Source: Lachnospiraceae bacterium (lineage in GTDB: Bacteria > Bacillota > Clostridia > Lachnospirales > Lachnospiraceae). From it: DNA of 64,000 bases. The stretch lies in the NCBI GenBank assembly GCA_902363135.1, contig CABIZF010000002.1:511953-575952 (forward strand). Reading direction: 5' to 3'. Of this stretch, positions 15,070-23,336 are shown in pieces. Numbering within the stretch: position 1 is the stretch's first letter; each line of letters starts with the position of its first letter. Below the pieces are notes generated by a model. It ran no database searches. It was not told the DNA's origin and saw only the letters and a program-made list of their open reading frames with translations. Both the position numbers and the translations under genes were made by a program.

Positions 15070-15207
15070 ACAGTCGCTGAGAAACGTGTAAAGAACATCG
15101 CAGAGAAGCCGATCGAGGTGGAAGAAGAGATAGCAGAAAAGTATCTGAGCTGGAAGCAAGAACAGAAGGCGGATCCGAAAGGATCTGTCTTTTTTTGCTT
15201 TGCATGA
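15070..15207 (+). pseudogene. In-frame coding-like tail after the DUF2798 stop
   Basis: Directly after the TAG, the same frame stays open for 45 codons, giving a Lys/Glu-rich sequence (KNIAEKPIEVEEEIAEKYLS) before TGA. It reads like the C-terminal helix of a longer protein, perhaps ancestral to the DUF2798 gene or a fused neighbour. Its end overlaps the terminator hairpin, so translation of the last codons seems unlikely to be under selection. Confidence 0.35.
15171..15197 (+). terminator. Rho-independent terminator after DUF2798 gene
   Basis: GGATCC and GGATC pair around a GAAA tetraloop (15171-15185), followed by TGTCTTTTTTT. It ends the DUF2798 transcript. The 330 bases between it and the LacI gene are AT-rich with no supported gene; they hold a possible -10 (TATTAT near 15450) and the GAAAGGTGAGG ribosome binding site of the regulator. 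Confidence 0.65.
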
Positions 15208-15528
15208 ATTGCTGACTGCAGAAAAAGCAAAAATAACAATGTGGACGCGCGACCATACATTGAGGTGTTGTGAAAATAACGGATAAAAAGTAATATAAAT
15301 GCATGAATAAAATAAATGTGTAAATGCATAACGAAAAACATTAAAAAACTAGTGCAATATGCACAAAACAAAAAAGAGGGTAAAACAAAACGAAATACAA
15401 GGATAGTAAATGCTACAATTTGTGAACCGAAATAAGAAATGAATGCCTGTATTATAGTCGTATAGAAATCGCATAGAAAAATATTTGAAATCAGAAGAAT
15501 ATTTTCGGGAGAGAAAGGTGAGGTTCAC

Positions 15529-16599
15529 ATGGTAACAAGGAAAGACATCGCAGAGCGGGCACAGGTTTCTGTTTCAGTTGTATCAAGGGCATTGAATAAT
15601 AGCGGATATGTGAATGCAAAGAAGCGAGAGCAGATTTTACAGATTGCAGAGGAGTTGGGCTACCATCCGAATCCGGTTGCCATGTCCCTGATGACGCAGC
15701 GCACAAAGCAGATCCTGTTTTATTGTAAAGATATGCGGAATGCATTTAATATTGAGGTTTACCGTGGAATGCTGGCGGCTGCCGGACAGCAGGATTATAT
15801 GGTAGTGGTAAATGGTACGCTTGATTTTCGAAAAGTAAAAGGGATTATGGCGGATGGTTTGATTTTGCCGAATGAAACAATTGCAGGTCTTTATCTGGAG
15901 GCTACCGGGAAAAATTACCATTTGCCGGTTGTGGCTGCCACCTACGGAGATTCGATTTCTTTTTCCAGATCTATGCCGGTCATAGAGTGTAATATGTGGG
16001 ATGGGATGAATAAAATGCTGGACTATCTATGGGAGAAAGGGCATCGGAGGATTGCACTGGTTACGCCTTATCCGATGGATTCTACTTCAGCGAGGAGCCT
16101 TGCATGGTGCAGTTTTATGAAGGAACGTGGCGGAAGTCACTGGAAGGATTATTTTTTTGAAGTTAATAAGGAAAACCTGAAACAAGATATTCGTAGTTAT
16201 GGACTTATGGAAGAGATTCAGTGGGGGGCTCCGCTGATTGAGGAAACTTATTTTGAAAAAGGTGAACTGGCAGCCGAGCTATTTAAAGAAAGACAGTCAA
16301 AGGCGACAGCAGCGGTCTGCTTTAATGATGAGATGGCGTTGGGCTTCTGCAAGAGGATGAGAAAGCTGGGCTATCGGATTCCACAGGACGTCTCCGTAGC
16401 AGGCATTGACGGAGCCTATGCCAGAAAATACGCAGATCAGAAATTAACTTCGCTGGCGGTGAATCCGGAAAGGCAGGGGCAGAAATGCGTGGAAGTACTT
16501 TTGGATATGATTCAGGGAAAAAAGATCCGCTATGTATCAAAAATTCCAATGAAAATATTGGAGGGTGAAACCGTTCGGGATTTGTATGAACGCAGATAA
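15529..16599 (+). CDS. LacI-family sugar-responsive transcriptional regulator, 356 aa
   Basis: An N-terminal LacI helix-turn-helix (VTRKDIAERAQVSVSVVSRALNNSGYVN, residues 2-29) and hinge region (YHPNPVAMSLM) precede a periplasmic-binding-like sensor domain with ADGLILPN, GHRRIALVTP, CFNDEMALGFCKRM and DVSVAGIDG. It probably represses or controls the transporter and GH42 genes that follow in the same direction, releasing DNA on binding a galactoside-derived sugar. I could not define its operator with confidence. ATG 15529 follows GAGAAAGGTGAGG. Confidence 0.92.
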   Translation: MVTRKDIAERAQVSVSVVSRALNNSGYVNAKKREQILQIAEELGYHPNPVAMSLMTQRTKQILFYCKDMRNAFNIEVYRGMLAAAGQQDYMVVVNGTLDFRKVKGIMADGLILPNETIAGLYLEATGKNYHLPVVAATYGDSISFSRSMPVIECNMWDGMNKMLDYLWEKGHRRIALVTPYPMDSTSARSLAWCSFMKERGGSHWKDYFFEVNKENLKQDIRSYGLMEEIQWGAPLIEETYFEKGELAAELFKERQSKATAAVCFNDEMALGFCKRMRKLGYRIPQDVSVAGIDGAYARKYADQKLTSLAVNPERQGQKCVEVLLDMIQGKKIRYVSKIPMKILEGETVRDLYERR

Positions 16600-16611
16600 G
16601 TTAAGGAAAAT

Positions 16612-16645
16612 ACCCCTCACTGTGAGAGCAAAGCAGGGGGATTTT
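16612..16645 (+). terminator. Weak hairpin between lacI-type gene and binding-protein gene
   Basis: ACCCCT (16612) pairs with AGGGGG (16635-16640), with an inner CTCAC/GTGAG hairpin, followed by ATTTTAT. It would partly end regulator transcripts and separate them from the strongly expressed binding-protein gene. It may also overlap the operon's promoter region, as the gap is only 81 bases. Confidence 0.45.
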
Positions 16646-16680
16646 ATAAAAAGGAACCAAAATAAAAGGAGGATGTAAGA

Positions 16681-18018
16681 ATGAAAAATGCAAAGAGATT
16701 TCTGGCAGGGACCCTGGCAGCAGCGACCGCGATGTCTATGATGACATGCGCACAGATGACAGTATCTGCAGACGAGGAGATTTCCGGAACAATTGAAGTA
16801 GGTGGCTGGCCGTCGGGAGACGATGCGTTTGAAGCAGCTATGGAAGGCTTCAATGAGCAGTACCCGAATGTCGAGGTAGAGCTTGTATTTACCGATACGA
16901 CTGCACATCATCAGTCACTGCAGACGGCACTGGCAGCAGGCTCAGGAGCACCGGATGTAGCGATGGTAGAGGGTGCTTACATTGCACAGTACCGCAACAG
17001 CTCCGCATTGACCAACCTGTATGATTTCGGTGCAGAGGATCTGAAGGATGATTTTGTGGAATTCAAATGGAATCAGGCAATTTCCGATGATGGCAGCAGA
17101 ATGGTAGCGCTTCCGTGGGATCTTGGCCCGACACTTTATTATTATCGTACAGATGTATTTGAGGAAGTCGGACTCCCGACCGATCCGGATGAGGTGGCCG
17201 AGCTGATGAGCACCTGGGATGGCGTGCTTGAGGTAGCAGAAAAGGTATCTATTCCGGGACAGAGATGGTTCCTTCCGTCTGCAGCATATCCGTATCAGTG
17301 GATGTTCATCAACCGTGACTACTATGATGAGAACCTGAACCTCAAGCTGGAGCGCGACGGTGATCTGGACTGCCTGGCAGCCTGCCTGAAGATCCGTGAG
17401 AATGGATGGGATATGAACGTTGATATGTGGTCCTCAGAGGCATATGCAGCATATGCGGCAGGCAGCTGTGTAACAGTAGCAGCAGGTTCCTGGTTCTCCG
17501 GATTCCTGAAGACCGATATTGATCCGGATGGCGCAGGACACTGGGGTGCAACCGTACTTCCTGGTGGACTTGGTGCAACGAACTGGGGCGGTTCCTTCCT
17601 TGTTATCCCGGAGCAGTCTGAGAATAAAGAGGCAGCATGGGCATTTGTAAAATATATGCTGGCAACGACTGAGGGACAGAACACCATGTTCAAGGCAGTT
17701 GACTACTTCCCGGCATACAAGCCGGCATGGGATGCAGCTCCGGAGCTTTATACGGAGGGTGATGATTACTTCGGAGGACAGGCACCGAATTCAATCGCAA
17801 CTAAGATCGCAGCAGATGTACCGGTTGTTTACAATACGATCATGGATGTAACGGCAGAGGGTTATCTGTACAGCTCCTTCAACGCAGGTGCTGAGGCAGG
17901 TGAGACACCGGAGCAGATCCGCGAGAGACTTGGAAACGATATCGAAGCAGCATGTGCAGAGCTGAAGGAGCAGCAGATTCAGAATCTGAAGGATGCTGGT
18001 GTATGGAACGGAGACTGA
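16681..18018 (+). CDS. ABC sugar transporter, extracellular solute-binding protein, 445 aa
   Basis: A family-1 solute-binding protein: signal peptide with KNAKRFLAGTLAAATAMSMM and a Cys-containing end (MMTCAQ), then mature sequence with IEVGGWPSGDDAFEAAMEGF and an SBP_bac_1 pattern (GSGAPDVAMVEGAYIAQYR, then SWFSGFLKTDIDPDGAGHWG and KEAAWAFVKYMLATTEGQ). It captures an oligosaccharide, by context a beta-galactoside, and delivers it to the two permeases downstream. AGGAGGATGTAAG precedes the ATG. A terminator after the gene should keep its level above that of the permeases. Confidence 0.92.
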   Translation: MKNAKRFLAGTLAAATAMSMMTCAQMTVSADEEISGTIEVGGWPSGDDAFEAAMEGFNEQYPNVEVELVFTDTTAHHQSLQTALAAGSGAPDVAMVEGAYIAQYRNSSALTNLYDFGAEDLKDDFVEFKWNQAISDDGSRMVALPWDLGPTLYYYRTDVFEEVGLPTDPDEVAELMSTWDGVLEVAEKVSIPGQRWFLPSAAYPYQWMFINRDYYDENLNLKLERDGDLDCLAACLKIRENGWDMNVDMWSSEAYAAYAAGSCVTVAAGSWFSGFLKTDIDPDGAGHWGATVLPGGLGATNWGGSFLVIPEQSENKEAAWAFVKYMLATTEGQNTMFKAVDYFPAYKPAWDAAPELYTEGDDYFGGQAPNSIATKIAADVPVVYNTIMDVTAEGYLYSSFNAGAEAGETPEQIRERLGNDIEAACAELKEQQIQNLKDAGVWNGD

Positions 18019-18100
18019 TTAAAAAGACAGTCATGACAGGCATCACACATAGGAAATGTATTTAGCACTTTGTGTCAATCCTGAAGAAAATAGGAAAGAG

Positions 18101-18128
18101 ATGGCCGGAGTAAAATCCGGCCATTTTT
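18101..18128 (+). terminator. Terminator between binding-protein and permease genes
   Basis: ATGGCCGGA (18101-18109) pairs perfectly with TCCGGCCAT (18116-18124) around GTAAAA and runs into a T-tract. Placed inside the operon, it should give partial termination so that the binding protein is made in excess over the membrane subunits, a common arrangement in sugar importers. Confidence 0.8.
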
Positions 18129-18151
18129 ATCTCAATCGAGAAGACTTGAAA

Positions 18152-18170
18152 GCGGATTGCGAACGTCTGC
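18152..18170. repeat. Dispersed intergenic palindrome, copy 1
   Basis: GCGGATTGCGAACGTCTGC, followed by TTTACA, lies between the operon terminator and the first permease gene. Related copies are at 20143-20161 and 27149-27165, all in gaps between genes. The arms GCGGA and TCCGC (TCTGC here) flank a TTCGAA-like centre. It may be a repeat family of this genome or an operator. Confidence 0.55.
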
Positions 18171-18202
18171 TTTACACCGGTAAGATAAGGAAGGTGAAAA
18201 CA

Positions 18203-19147
18203 GTGAGTTTAAAAAAGAAAAAGGGGATTCTCGGTACTCTGTATGCAAACAGAGTCGCATATGTTTATATCGCTCCATTTTTCATTTTGTTTGGTGTGTT
18301 TAATCTGTTCCCAATGGTTGCAGGCTTTGCGTTAAGCTTTTTCCGCTGGGACGGACTTGGTCCGATGCATTTTATTAAACTGGATAACTACATAAATCTT
18401 TTTAAAGATGTGCTGTTCTGGAAAGCACTGAAGAATACATTATTTATCGGTATTATTGCCCATATTCCGATTTTGCTTGGCGGACTTGTACTGGCATACA
18501 TTCTGAATTCCAAGCTTGTGAAGGGACAGAACATTTTTAAAACTATTTATTTTATGCCGATGGTAACGAGTTCCGTTGCAATTTCCATCATTTTCATGAA
18601 TCTGTTTGGGTATAACTATGGTCTGATCAACTATCTGCTCAGCTTGTTCGGAGAGGCTCCGGTCAACTGGCTTGGTGGCGACGGATCACTGATCAAGGTT
18701 GCAGTCATCGTCATGTTCGCATGGAAGTGGATTGGGTGGAACATGGTTATCTATCTTGCAGGTATGCAGGGCATCAGCAATGATATTTATGAGGCGGCGG
18801 AGATTGATGGCGCGTCGCATGTCCGGATCGTATTCAATATCTTGATTCCGCTTCTGAAGCCAATTATTCTGTTTACGCTGATTCAGTCTACGATTGGTAT
18901 GTTCAATCTGTTTACAGAACCATTCATTCTGACAAACAGCAGCTGGTCCGGCGGTACGAACAATGGTGGACTGACTTTGATGATGTATCTCCTGAATAAG
19001 GCTCCGCAGGGTGGAAATGCATATGGCTATGCATCTGCGGTTGCATATGTAATCACGATTATGATCGTTATTATTTCTATTGCGCTGAATAAGGTAACTG
19101 CAGAAAAGGATGAGATACCGCAGAAGAGAAGAAAGGGGAGAAGATAA
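18203..19147 (+). CDS. ABC sugar transporter permease (MalF-like), 314 aa
   Basis: Six membrane segments with the MalF-type BPD_transp_1 domain. The coupling motif EAAEIDGASHVRIVFNILIPLLKP appears in shortened form around residue 200 (YEAAEIDGASHVRIVF). I choose GTG 18203, preceded by AAGGAAGGTG, because the upstream open frame runs through the operon terminator and palindrome. It pairs with the next gene to form the pore; no ATPase gene is present, so a shared MsmK-like ATPase elsewhere is expected. Confidence 0.9.
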   Translation: MSLKKKKGILGTLYANRVAYVYIAPFFILFGVFNLFPMVAGFALSFFRWDGLGPMHFIKLDNYINLFKDVLFWKALKNTLFIGIIAHIPILLGGLVLAYILNSKLVKGQNIFKTIYFMPMVTSSVAISIIFMNLFGYNYGLINYLLSLFGEAPVNWLGGDGSLIKVAVIVMFAWKWIGWNMVIYLAGMQGISNDIYEAAEIDGASHVRIVFNILIPLLKPIILFTLIQSTIGMFNLFTEPFILTNSSWSGGTNNGGLTLMMYLLNKAPQGGNAYGYASAVAYVITIMIVIISIALNKVTAEKDEIPQKRRKGRR

Positions 19148-19149
19148 GT

Positions 19150-20034
19150 ATGAAAACGCTGTTGATTTTACTGGCAGCTATTGCAATTGTCCTGATCGTG
19201 ATCTCGATTGTGCATCCGGTTGGAAAGAAAATTGCATTGTATGCGATTCTGATTGGGATTGCTCTGATTATGCTGCTCCCGTTTTATATGATGTTTGTTA
19301 TGTCGACGCTGAAGACGAATGAGATTTATTCCTTCCCGCCAATTGTGACCTTTGGCAGTAACCTGCTCGCTAATTTCGCAAGCATGAACAAGCAGGTCGA
19401 TCTGATCCGGGCATTCCTGAACAGCTGTATCGTTACGTTTTCCTATACGATTCTGGTATTGTTTTTCTGCTCAATCGGCGGTTATGCATTCAGTGTTTAT
19501 GATTTTCCGGGTAAAAAAGTGCTTTTTACAATTTTGCTTGGCACAATGATGATTCCGGCAACAGCAGGTATGATTCCGTGGTTCATCATGATGAGTCGTC
19601 TGGGCTGGGTCAATGACTTTAAGGCATTAATTATTCCGGGGTGTGCAAATGCATTTGGTATTTTCTGGATGCGCCAGTATTGCCAGAACAATATTCCGAA
19701 GGCCCTGATGGAGGCAGCACGGATTGACGGATGTAGTGAGTGGACGATTTTCTTCCGTGTCATCGCGCCGATTCTGAAACCGGCCTATGCATCTCTTGGC
19801 ATTATGCAGTTTGTAAATCAGTGGAATGAATTTACACAGGCATTGATTATCCTGAGAAAAGAGAAAATGTTTACGCTGCCACTGCTGCTTCGTTCTATGG
19901 TATCTGACCGTGGTACAGATTATGGCGCAATGATGTTGGCAAGTACCTGCGCAGTACTTCCGCTTCTGGTCTGCTTCCTGTGTGCGTCGAAATTCTTTAT
20001 GGATGGATTGACAGCAGGTGCAGTGAAAGAATAA
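19150..20034 (+). CDS. ABC sugar transporter permease (MalG-like), 294 aa
   Basis: A MalG-type inner-membrane subunit with about seven hydrophobic segments and the EAA loop MEAARIDGCSEWTIFFRVIA, residues about 180-199, which docks on the ATPase. The extra N-terminal membrane segment (ILLAAIAIVLIVISIV) is slightly unusual. The start follows GGGGAGAAGATAAGT, overlapping the end of the previous gene, so the two are translationally linked. It completes the importer feeding the GH42 enzyme. Confidence 0.9.
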   Translation: MKTLLILLAAIAIVLIVISIVHPVGKKIALYAILIGIALIMLLPFYMMFVMSTLKTNEIYSFPPIVTFGSNLLANFASMNKQVDLIRAFLNSCIVTFSYTILVLFFCSIGGYAFSVYDFPGKKVLFTILLGTMMIPATAGMIPWFIMMSRLGWVNDFKALIIPGCANAFGIFWMRQYCQNNIPKALMEAARIDGCSEWTIFFRVIAPILKPAYASLGIMQFVNQWNEFTQALIILRKEKMFTLPLLLRSMVSDRGTDYGAMMLASTCAVLPLLVCFLCASKFFMDGLTAGAVKE

Positions 20035-20045
20035 GATGATGCCAG

Positions 20046-20161
20046 GGTCAAAAGGTCAAAAAGCCGTTCATGCTTGCATGATAAGGCTTTTGAACTTGGG
20101 ACCCGCCAAACATGAGAAAGTAGCGATTTACGTAGTAAATCAGCGGATTTCGAATGTCCGC
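20046..20161. repeat. Structured intergenic repeat with palindrome copy 2
   Basis: A long imperfect stem runs from AGGGTCAAAAGGTCAAAAAGC to the complementary GGCTTTTGAACTTGGGACCC (20046-20106), with an inner CATGC/GCATG hairpin. It is followed by GATTTAC/GTAAATC and by the palindrome GCGGATTTCGAATGTCCGC (20143-20161). A related GGGGTCAAAAGGTATTTTGCCCC lies at 26932. The element separates the permease and GH42 genes and may tune mRNA stability or termination. Confidence 0.6.
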
Positions 20162-20189
20162 TTTACAATACAAAAAGGAGATTGTGACT

Positions 20190-22235
20190 ATGAGCAAGAT
20201 TATTAACGGTGACAACCTCACCCTCGGTACGTGCTACTATCCGGAGCACTGGCCGAAGACGATGTGGCGTGAGGATCTGGAGCGGATGAAAAAGACCGGA
20301 ATTGAGGTCATCCGTATTGCAGAATTTGCGTGGAGCAAAATTGAACCGGAAGAGGGCGTGTTTACTTACGAATTTTTCGATGAGTTTCTGGATCTGACAG
20401 ATGAGGTCGGGATGAAAGTGATTTTTTGTACGCCGACAGCGACGCCGCCTGCATGGCTGACTGAGAAATATCCGGAAGTATTAAATGCACGGATGGATGG
20501 TGTGCTGCTGCGGCATGGTGCCAGAAGGCATTATAATTACAATTCACCGGTTTATCAGGAGCTCAGTGCACGGATCACCGGAAAGTCTGCATCTCACTAT
20601 GCAAAGCGCGACTGCATCATCGGCTGGCAGCTGGACAATGAGATCAACTGCGAGGTGGATGTCTTTTATTCGGAGAGCGATACCGTCGCATTCCGCCGGT
20701 TCCTGAAGGAAAAATATGGGACGATTGATGCATTAAATGAGGCGTGGGGAACCGCATTCTGGAATCAGACCTATACGGACTGGAAGGAAGTATACGTGCC
20801 GCGTACGACGATCAGTGACTCTACAAATCCACATGAGGTGCTGGACTACACAAGGTTCGTATCGGCGAGCGCGCGGCGGTTTGCAAAAATGCAAAGCGAT
20901 ATCATACGCAGATATTTAAAGCCGGGCGATTTTATCACAACCAACGGGTTGTTTGTCAATCTGGATAATCATGCGATGCGCAGGGAAAGTCTGGACTTTA
21001 TTACATATGATTCTTATCCGAATTTTGCATACTGCCTGGATATGTATTCAGATAATCCGAAGAATCTGCGCGACCGCAAGTGGAGTCGGAATCTGACGGA
21101 GACACGTTCGGTTTCGCCGGTCTTTGGCATTATGGAGCAGCAGTCCGGAGCAAATGGGTGGAATACCCGCATGGAGGCACCGACGCCGCGCCCGGGACAG
21201 ATCACCTTATGGACGATGCAGTCGATTGCGCATGGAGCGGATTACATCAGCTACTTCCGCTGGAGAACGTGCACGATGGGGACAGAAATTTACTGGCATG
21301 GCATTCTGGACTACTCCAGTCGTGAGAACCGCCGTATCCGTGAGGTACATGATGTCTATGAAAAGCTGCAGGGCATGCAGGAGCTGGCTGGTGCGCGCTA
21401 TGAGGCGAAGGTCGGTGTGCTGAAGGATTATGATAATATATGGGATGCACAGCTGGATGTATGGCATCAAAGAGTTGATGAGGCGAGCCAGAAGGCTCTG
21501 TTTGAGGCGGCTCAAAGGACACATACGCCACTGGATTTTGTATATCTGACTGAGACGACAACTGCGGAGGATCTGACAGGGTATTCGCTTCTGTTCTACC
21601 CGCATATGACGATCGTGACAGAGCGTCAGGCGGAGCTTCTGAAGCAGTATGTGGCAGCAGGTGGAACGCTTGTCATCGGCTGCCGCAGCGGCTATAAAAA
21701 CAGCACCGGACAGTGTGTGATGGACACGCTCCCAGGTCTGCTTTCGGAGCTGACAGGAACAGACATTCCAGAGTATTCCTTTATCGCGCCGGATGCCGGA
21801 ACGGTGACGGTCGACTGGGATGGCACGACGATCGAGGCAAGTGTATTTGCAGATCTGTTGGAGCCGCTTGGTGATGCGAAGCTTGAGGGAACGTATACCT
21901 CAGATTATTATTCAGGCTCCGGGGCGCTGGTATGTAATTCCTATGGAAAAGGAAAGGCGTACTACTATGGAAGTGCATGGAATGAGATGTCGGCTGAGAT
22001 TTTCCTTCAGAAGCTTGGTGCGGCGAATCCGTATCGTGATATCGTGACGGTTCCGGAGGAATGTGAGATCGCAGTCCGCAGCAAAAATGGGGTGCGCTAT
22101 CTCTTTGTGCTGAATTATGAAAAGCATCCGGTGGAGATTACCCTGCACCGGAAGGGAACAGATCTTTATACAGGAAATGAAATCGAAGGCAGCCAGACAC
22201 TGGACGGGTATGGGACAATGGTAATCCGGCTGTAA
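20190..22235 (+). CDS. GH42 beta-galactosidase, 681 aa
   Basis: Cleaves terminal beta-galactosyl residues from the imported oligosaccharide in the cytoplasm. The acid/base is E151 in IGWQLDNEIN, the nucleophile E316 in FGIMEQQSGANGW. The N-terminal TIM barrel opens with LGTCYYPEHWPKTMW; the A4-type trimerisation domain (LTGYSLLFYPHMTIV) and a C-terminal beta domain (VRYLFVLNYEKHP) follow, giving full family length. ATG 20190 follows AAAAAGGAG. No signal peptide is present, consistent with intracellular hydrolysis after ABC uptake. Confidence 0.95.
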   Translation: MSKIINGDNLTLGTCYYPEHWPKTMWREDLERMKKTGIEVIRIAEFAWSKIEPEEGVFTYEFFDEFLDLTDEVGMKVIFCTPTATPPAWLTEKYPEVLNARMDGVLLRHGARRHYNYNSPVYQELSARITGKSASHYAKRDCIIGWQLDNEINCEVDVFYSESDTVAFRRFLKEKYGTIDALNEAWGTAFWNQTYTDWKEVYVPRTTISDSTNPHEVLDYTRFVSASARRFAKMQSDIIRRYLKPGDFITTNGLFVNLDNHAMRRESLDFITYDSYPNFAYCLDMYSDNPKNLRDRKWSRNLTETRSVSPVFGIMEQQSGANGWNTRMEAPTPRPGQITLWTMQSIAHGADYISYFRWRTCTMGTEIYWHGILDYSSRENRRIREVHDVYEKLQGMQELAGARYEAKVGVLKDYDNIWDAQLDVWHQRVDEASQKALFEAAQRTHTPLDFVYLTETTTAEDLTGYSLLFYPHMTIVTERQAELLKQYVAAGGTLVIGCRSGYKNSTGQCVMDTLPGLLSELTGTDIPEYSFIAPDAGTVTVDWDGTTIEASVFADLLEPLGDAKLEGTYTSDYYSGSGALVCNSYGKGKAYYYGSAWNEMSAEIFLQKLGAANPYRDIVTVPEECEIAVRSKNGVRYLFVLNYEKHPVEITLHRKGTDLYTGNEIEGSQTLDGYGTMVIRL

Positions 22236-22246
22236 AAAATAAAGCA

Positions 22247-22298
22247 TAATGGCTGTCATGCCCCGGAATAAAAATTGACCGGGTGTGACAGCCATTAT
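22247..22298. terminator. Bidirectional terminator between GH42 and amidase genes
   Basis: ATAATGGCTGTCA (22247-22259) pairs with TGACAGCCATTAT (22286-22298), with an inner CCGG/CCGG pairing. T-rich flanks occur on both strands (ATTTACTTT rightward). It ends both converging transcripts. Confidence 0.8.
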
Positions 22299-22323
22299 TT
22301 ACTTTACGGGCGCTTGGCGAGGC

Positions 22324-23091
22324 TCAGCTACCCGCATTCTTCTCTGAAAGATATGCCATCGTTCCATCAAACACTGCCTGTACGACCTGATCCTGGTACG
22401 TGGTCTGCTGCAGCTTTTCCTCCTCCTGCGGATTAGACAGAAATCCGCATTCCACGATAACGGTCGTTCCTTCCGAGCGCTTCAAAATATAATAGCTTCC
22501 ATTGCCCTTATGTACTCTTGGGCGGGCGATGGCAAGCTCTGTGTTCAGGCTGTCCTGAATACACTTGGCGAGTGCTTCTCCATCGGCGGAGTGCTCATAA
22601 AAGAAGACCTGAGGGCCGCAGACAGACGGATCCTGATAGCTGTTCTGGTGGATGCTGATGGTCAGGAGCGGCTCTTCCCCGGCAATGATGGCGACGCGGC
22701 GCTGCATATCCTGTGCCTTTTTGTGGGAGGAGTCCGCATCATAGAGTCCGTCCTCTGTCTCCCGGGTCAGAACGACACGGTAGCCGGCGTCTGTAAAAAG
22801 CTGCGCCAGCTTTTTGGCATAGATGAGGTTCAGTGCTTTTTCCGTGATTTTGCTGTTTCCGGTCATTCCCGGGTCATCGCCGCCATGTCCCGGATCGAGG
22901 ACGATCGTTCCTTTGCCGTGATCCTGCGCAGATACGGGAGCCAGTGAAGCGGAAGCATCGTCGGCCGTATTCTGACGGGCGGAAAAGCCAGGAAGGAAAA
23001 AGGCACAGAGGAGCAGGACAGCCAGCATTCCATATTGCAGGATTTTTTCAATAAAAGCTCTTTGTTGGTTATGCATCTTATATCCTGCCAT
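22324..23091 (-). CDS. N-acetylmuramoyl-L-alanine amidase (Amidase_3), 255 aa
   Basis: Cuts the bond between muramic acid and the stem peptide in peptidoglycan. Zinc ligands are visible: H in VLDPGHGG (about residue 69), E in ITEKALNL (about 83) and H in LTISIHQNS (about 148), plus the catalytic Glu in VIVECGFLSN (about 215). An N-terminal hydrophobic stretch (YGMLAVLLLCAFFLPGF) is a signal anchor. It has no cell-wall-binding repeats. Likely roles are daughter-cell separation or wall turnover. It is a single-gene unit, convergent with GH42. Confidence 0.92.
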   Translation of the reverse strand: MAGYKMHNQQRAFIEKILQYGMLAVLLLCAFFLPGFSARQNTADDASASLAPVSAQDHGKGTIVLDPGHGGDDPGMTGNSKITEKALNLIYAKKLAQLFTDAGYRVVLTRETEDGLYDADSSHKKAQDMQRRVAIIAGEEPLLTISIHQNSYQDPSVCGPQVFFYEHSADGEALAKCIQDSLNTELAIARPRVHKGNGSYYILKRSEGTTVIVECGFLSNPQEEEKLQQTTYQDQVVQAVFDGTMAYLSEKNAGS

Positions 23092-23172
23092 TATTTCAAA
23101 GTCAGTATTATGTATATGAATTGGACACTCCGTTCAGAACAAAAACAGCGTGTTTTTCAGTGAAAGCTATGT

Positions 23173-23178
23173 TATAAT
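23173..23178 (+). promoter_or_regulatory. -10 element upstream of the NYN gene
   Basis: TATAAT in GTTATAATAG, with a weak -35 (TTTTCA about 17 bases upstream). It would drive a transcript through the gene remnant into the NYN and MATE genes. Confidence 0.4.
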
Positions 23179-23198
23179 AGTTGTGTATGCATACGTGA

Positions 23199-23330
23199 AA
23201 AACGGAAAGTACTGCGTGGTATACGTACGAGCCGCAGTCAACGACGGTGTATAAAGGTGACGGAAGCAGCTTTGCACTGACGCTTGCGGTAAATGAGATC
23301 CGGCGGTATGAGATTCGGGAAGGAGAATGA
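23199..23330 (+). pseudogene. Remnant of an unidentified gene (C-terminal 43 codons)
   Basis: An open frame without a start codon encodes KTESTAWYTYEPQSTTVYKG and continues to NEIRRYEIREGE before TGA, 6 bases upstream of the NYN gene. Codon choice and amino acid pattern (alternating hydrophobic, Thr-rich strand then Arg/Glu end) look like a beta-strand C-terminus, perhaps of a glycosidase, but this is a guess. Its last codons supply the ribosome binding site of the next gene. Confidence 0.4.
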
Positions 23331-23336
23331 TACAAA

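Noticed and set aside
16681..20034. Looking for an ABC ATPase gene to complete the sugar importer
   Set aside because: None is present in the operon; sugar importers of this family often share one ATPase encoded elsewhere, so this is not taken as a defect.
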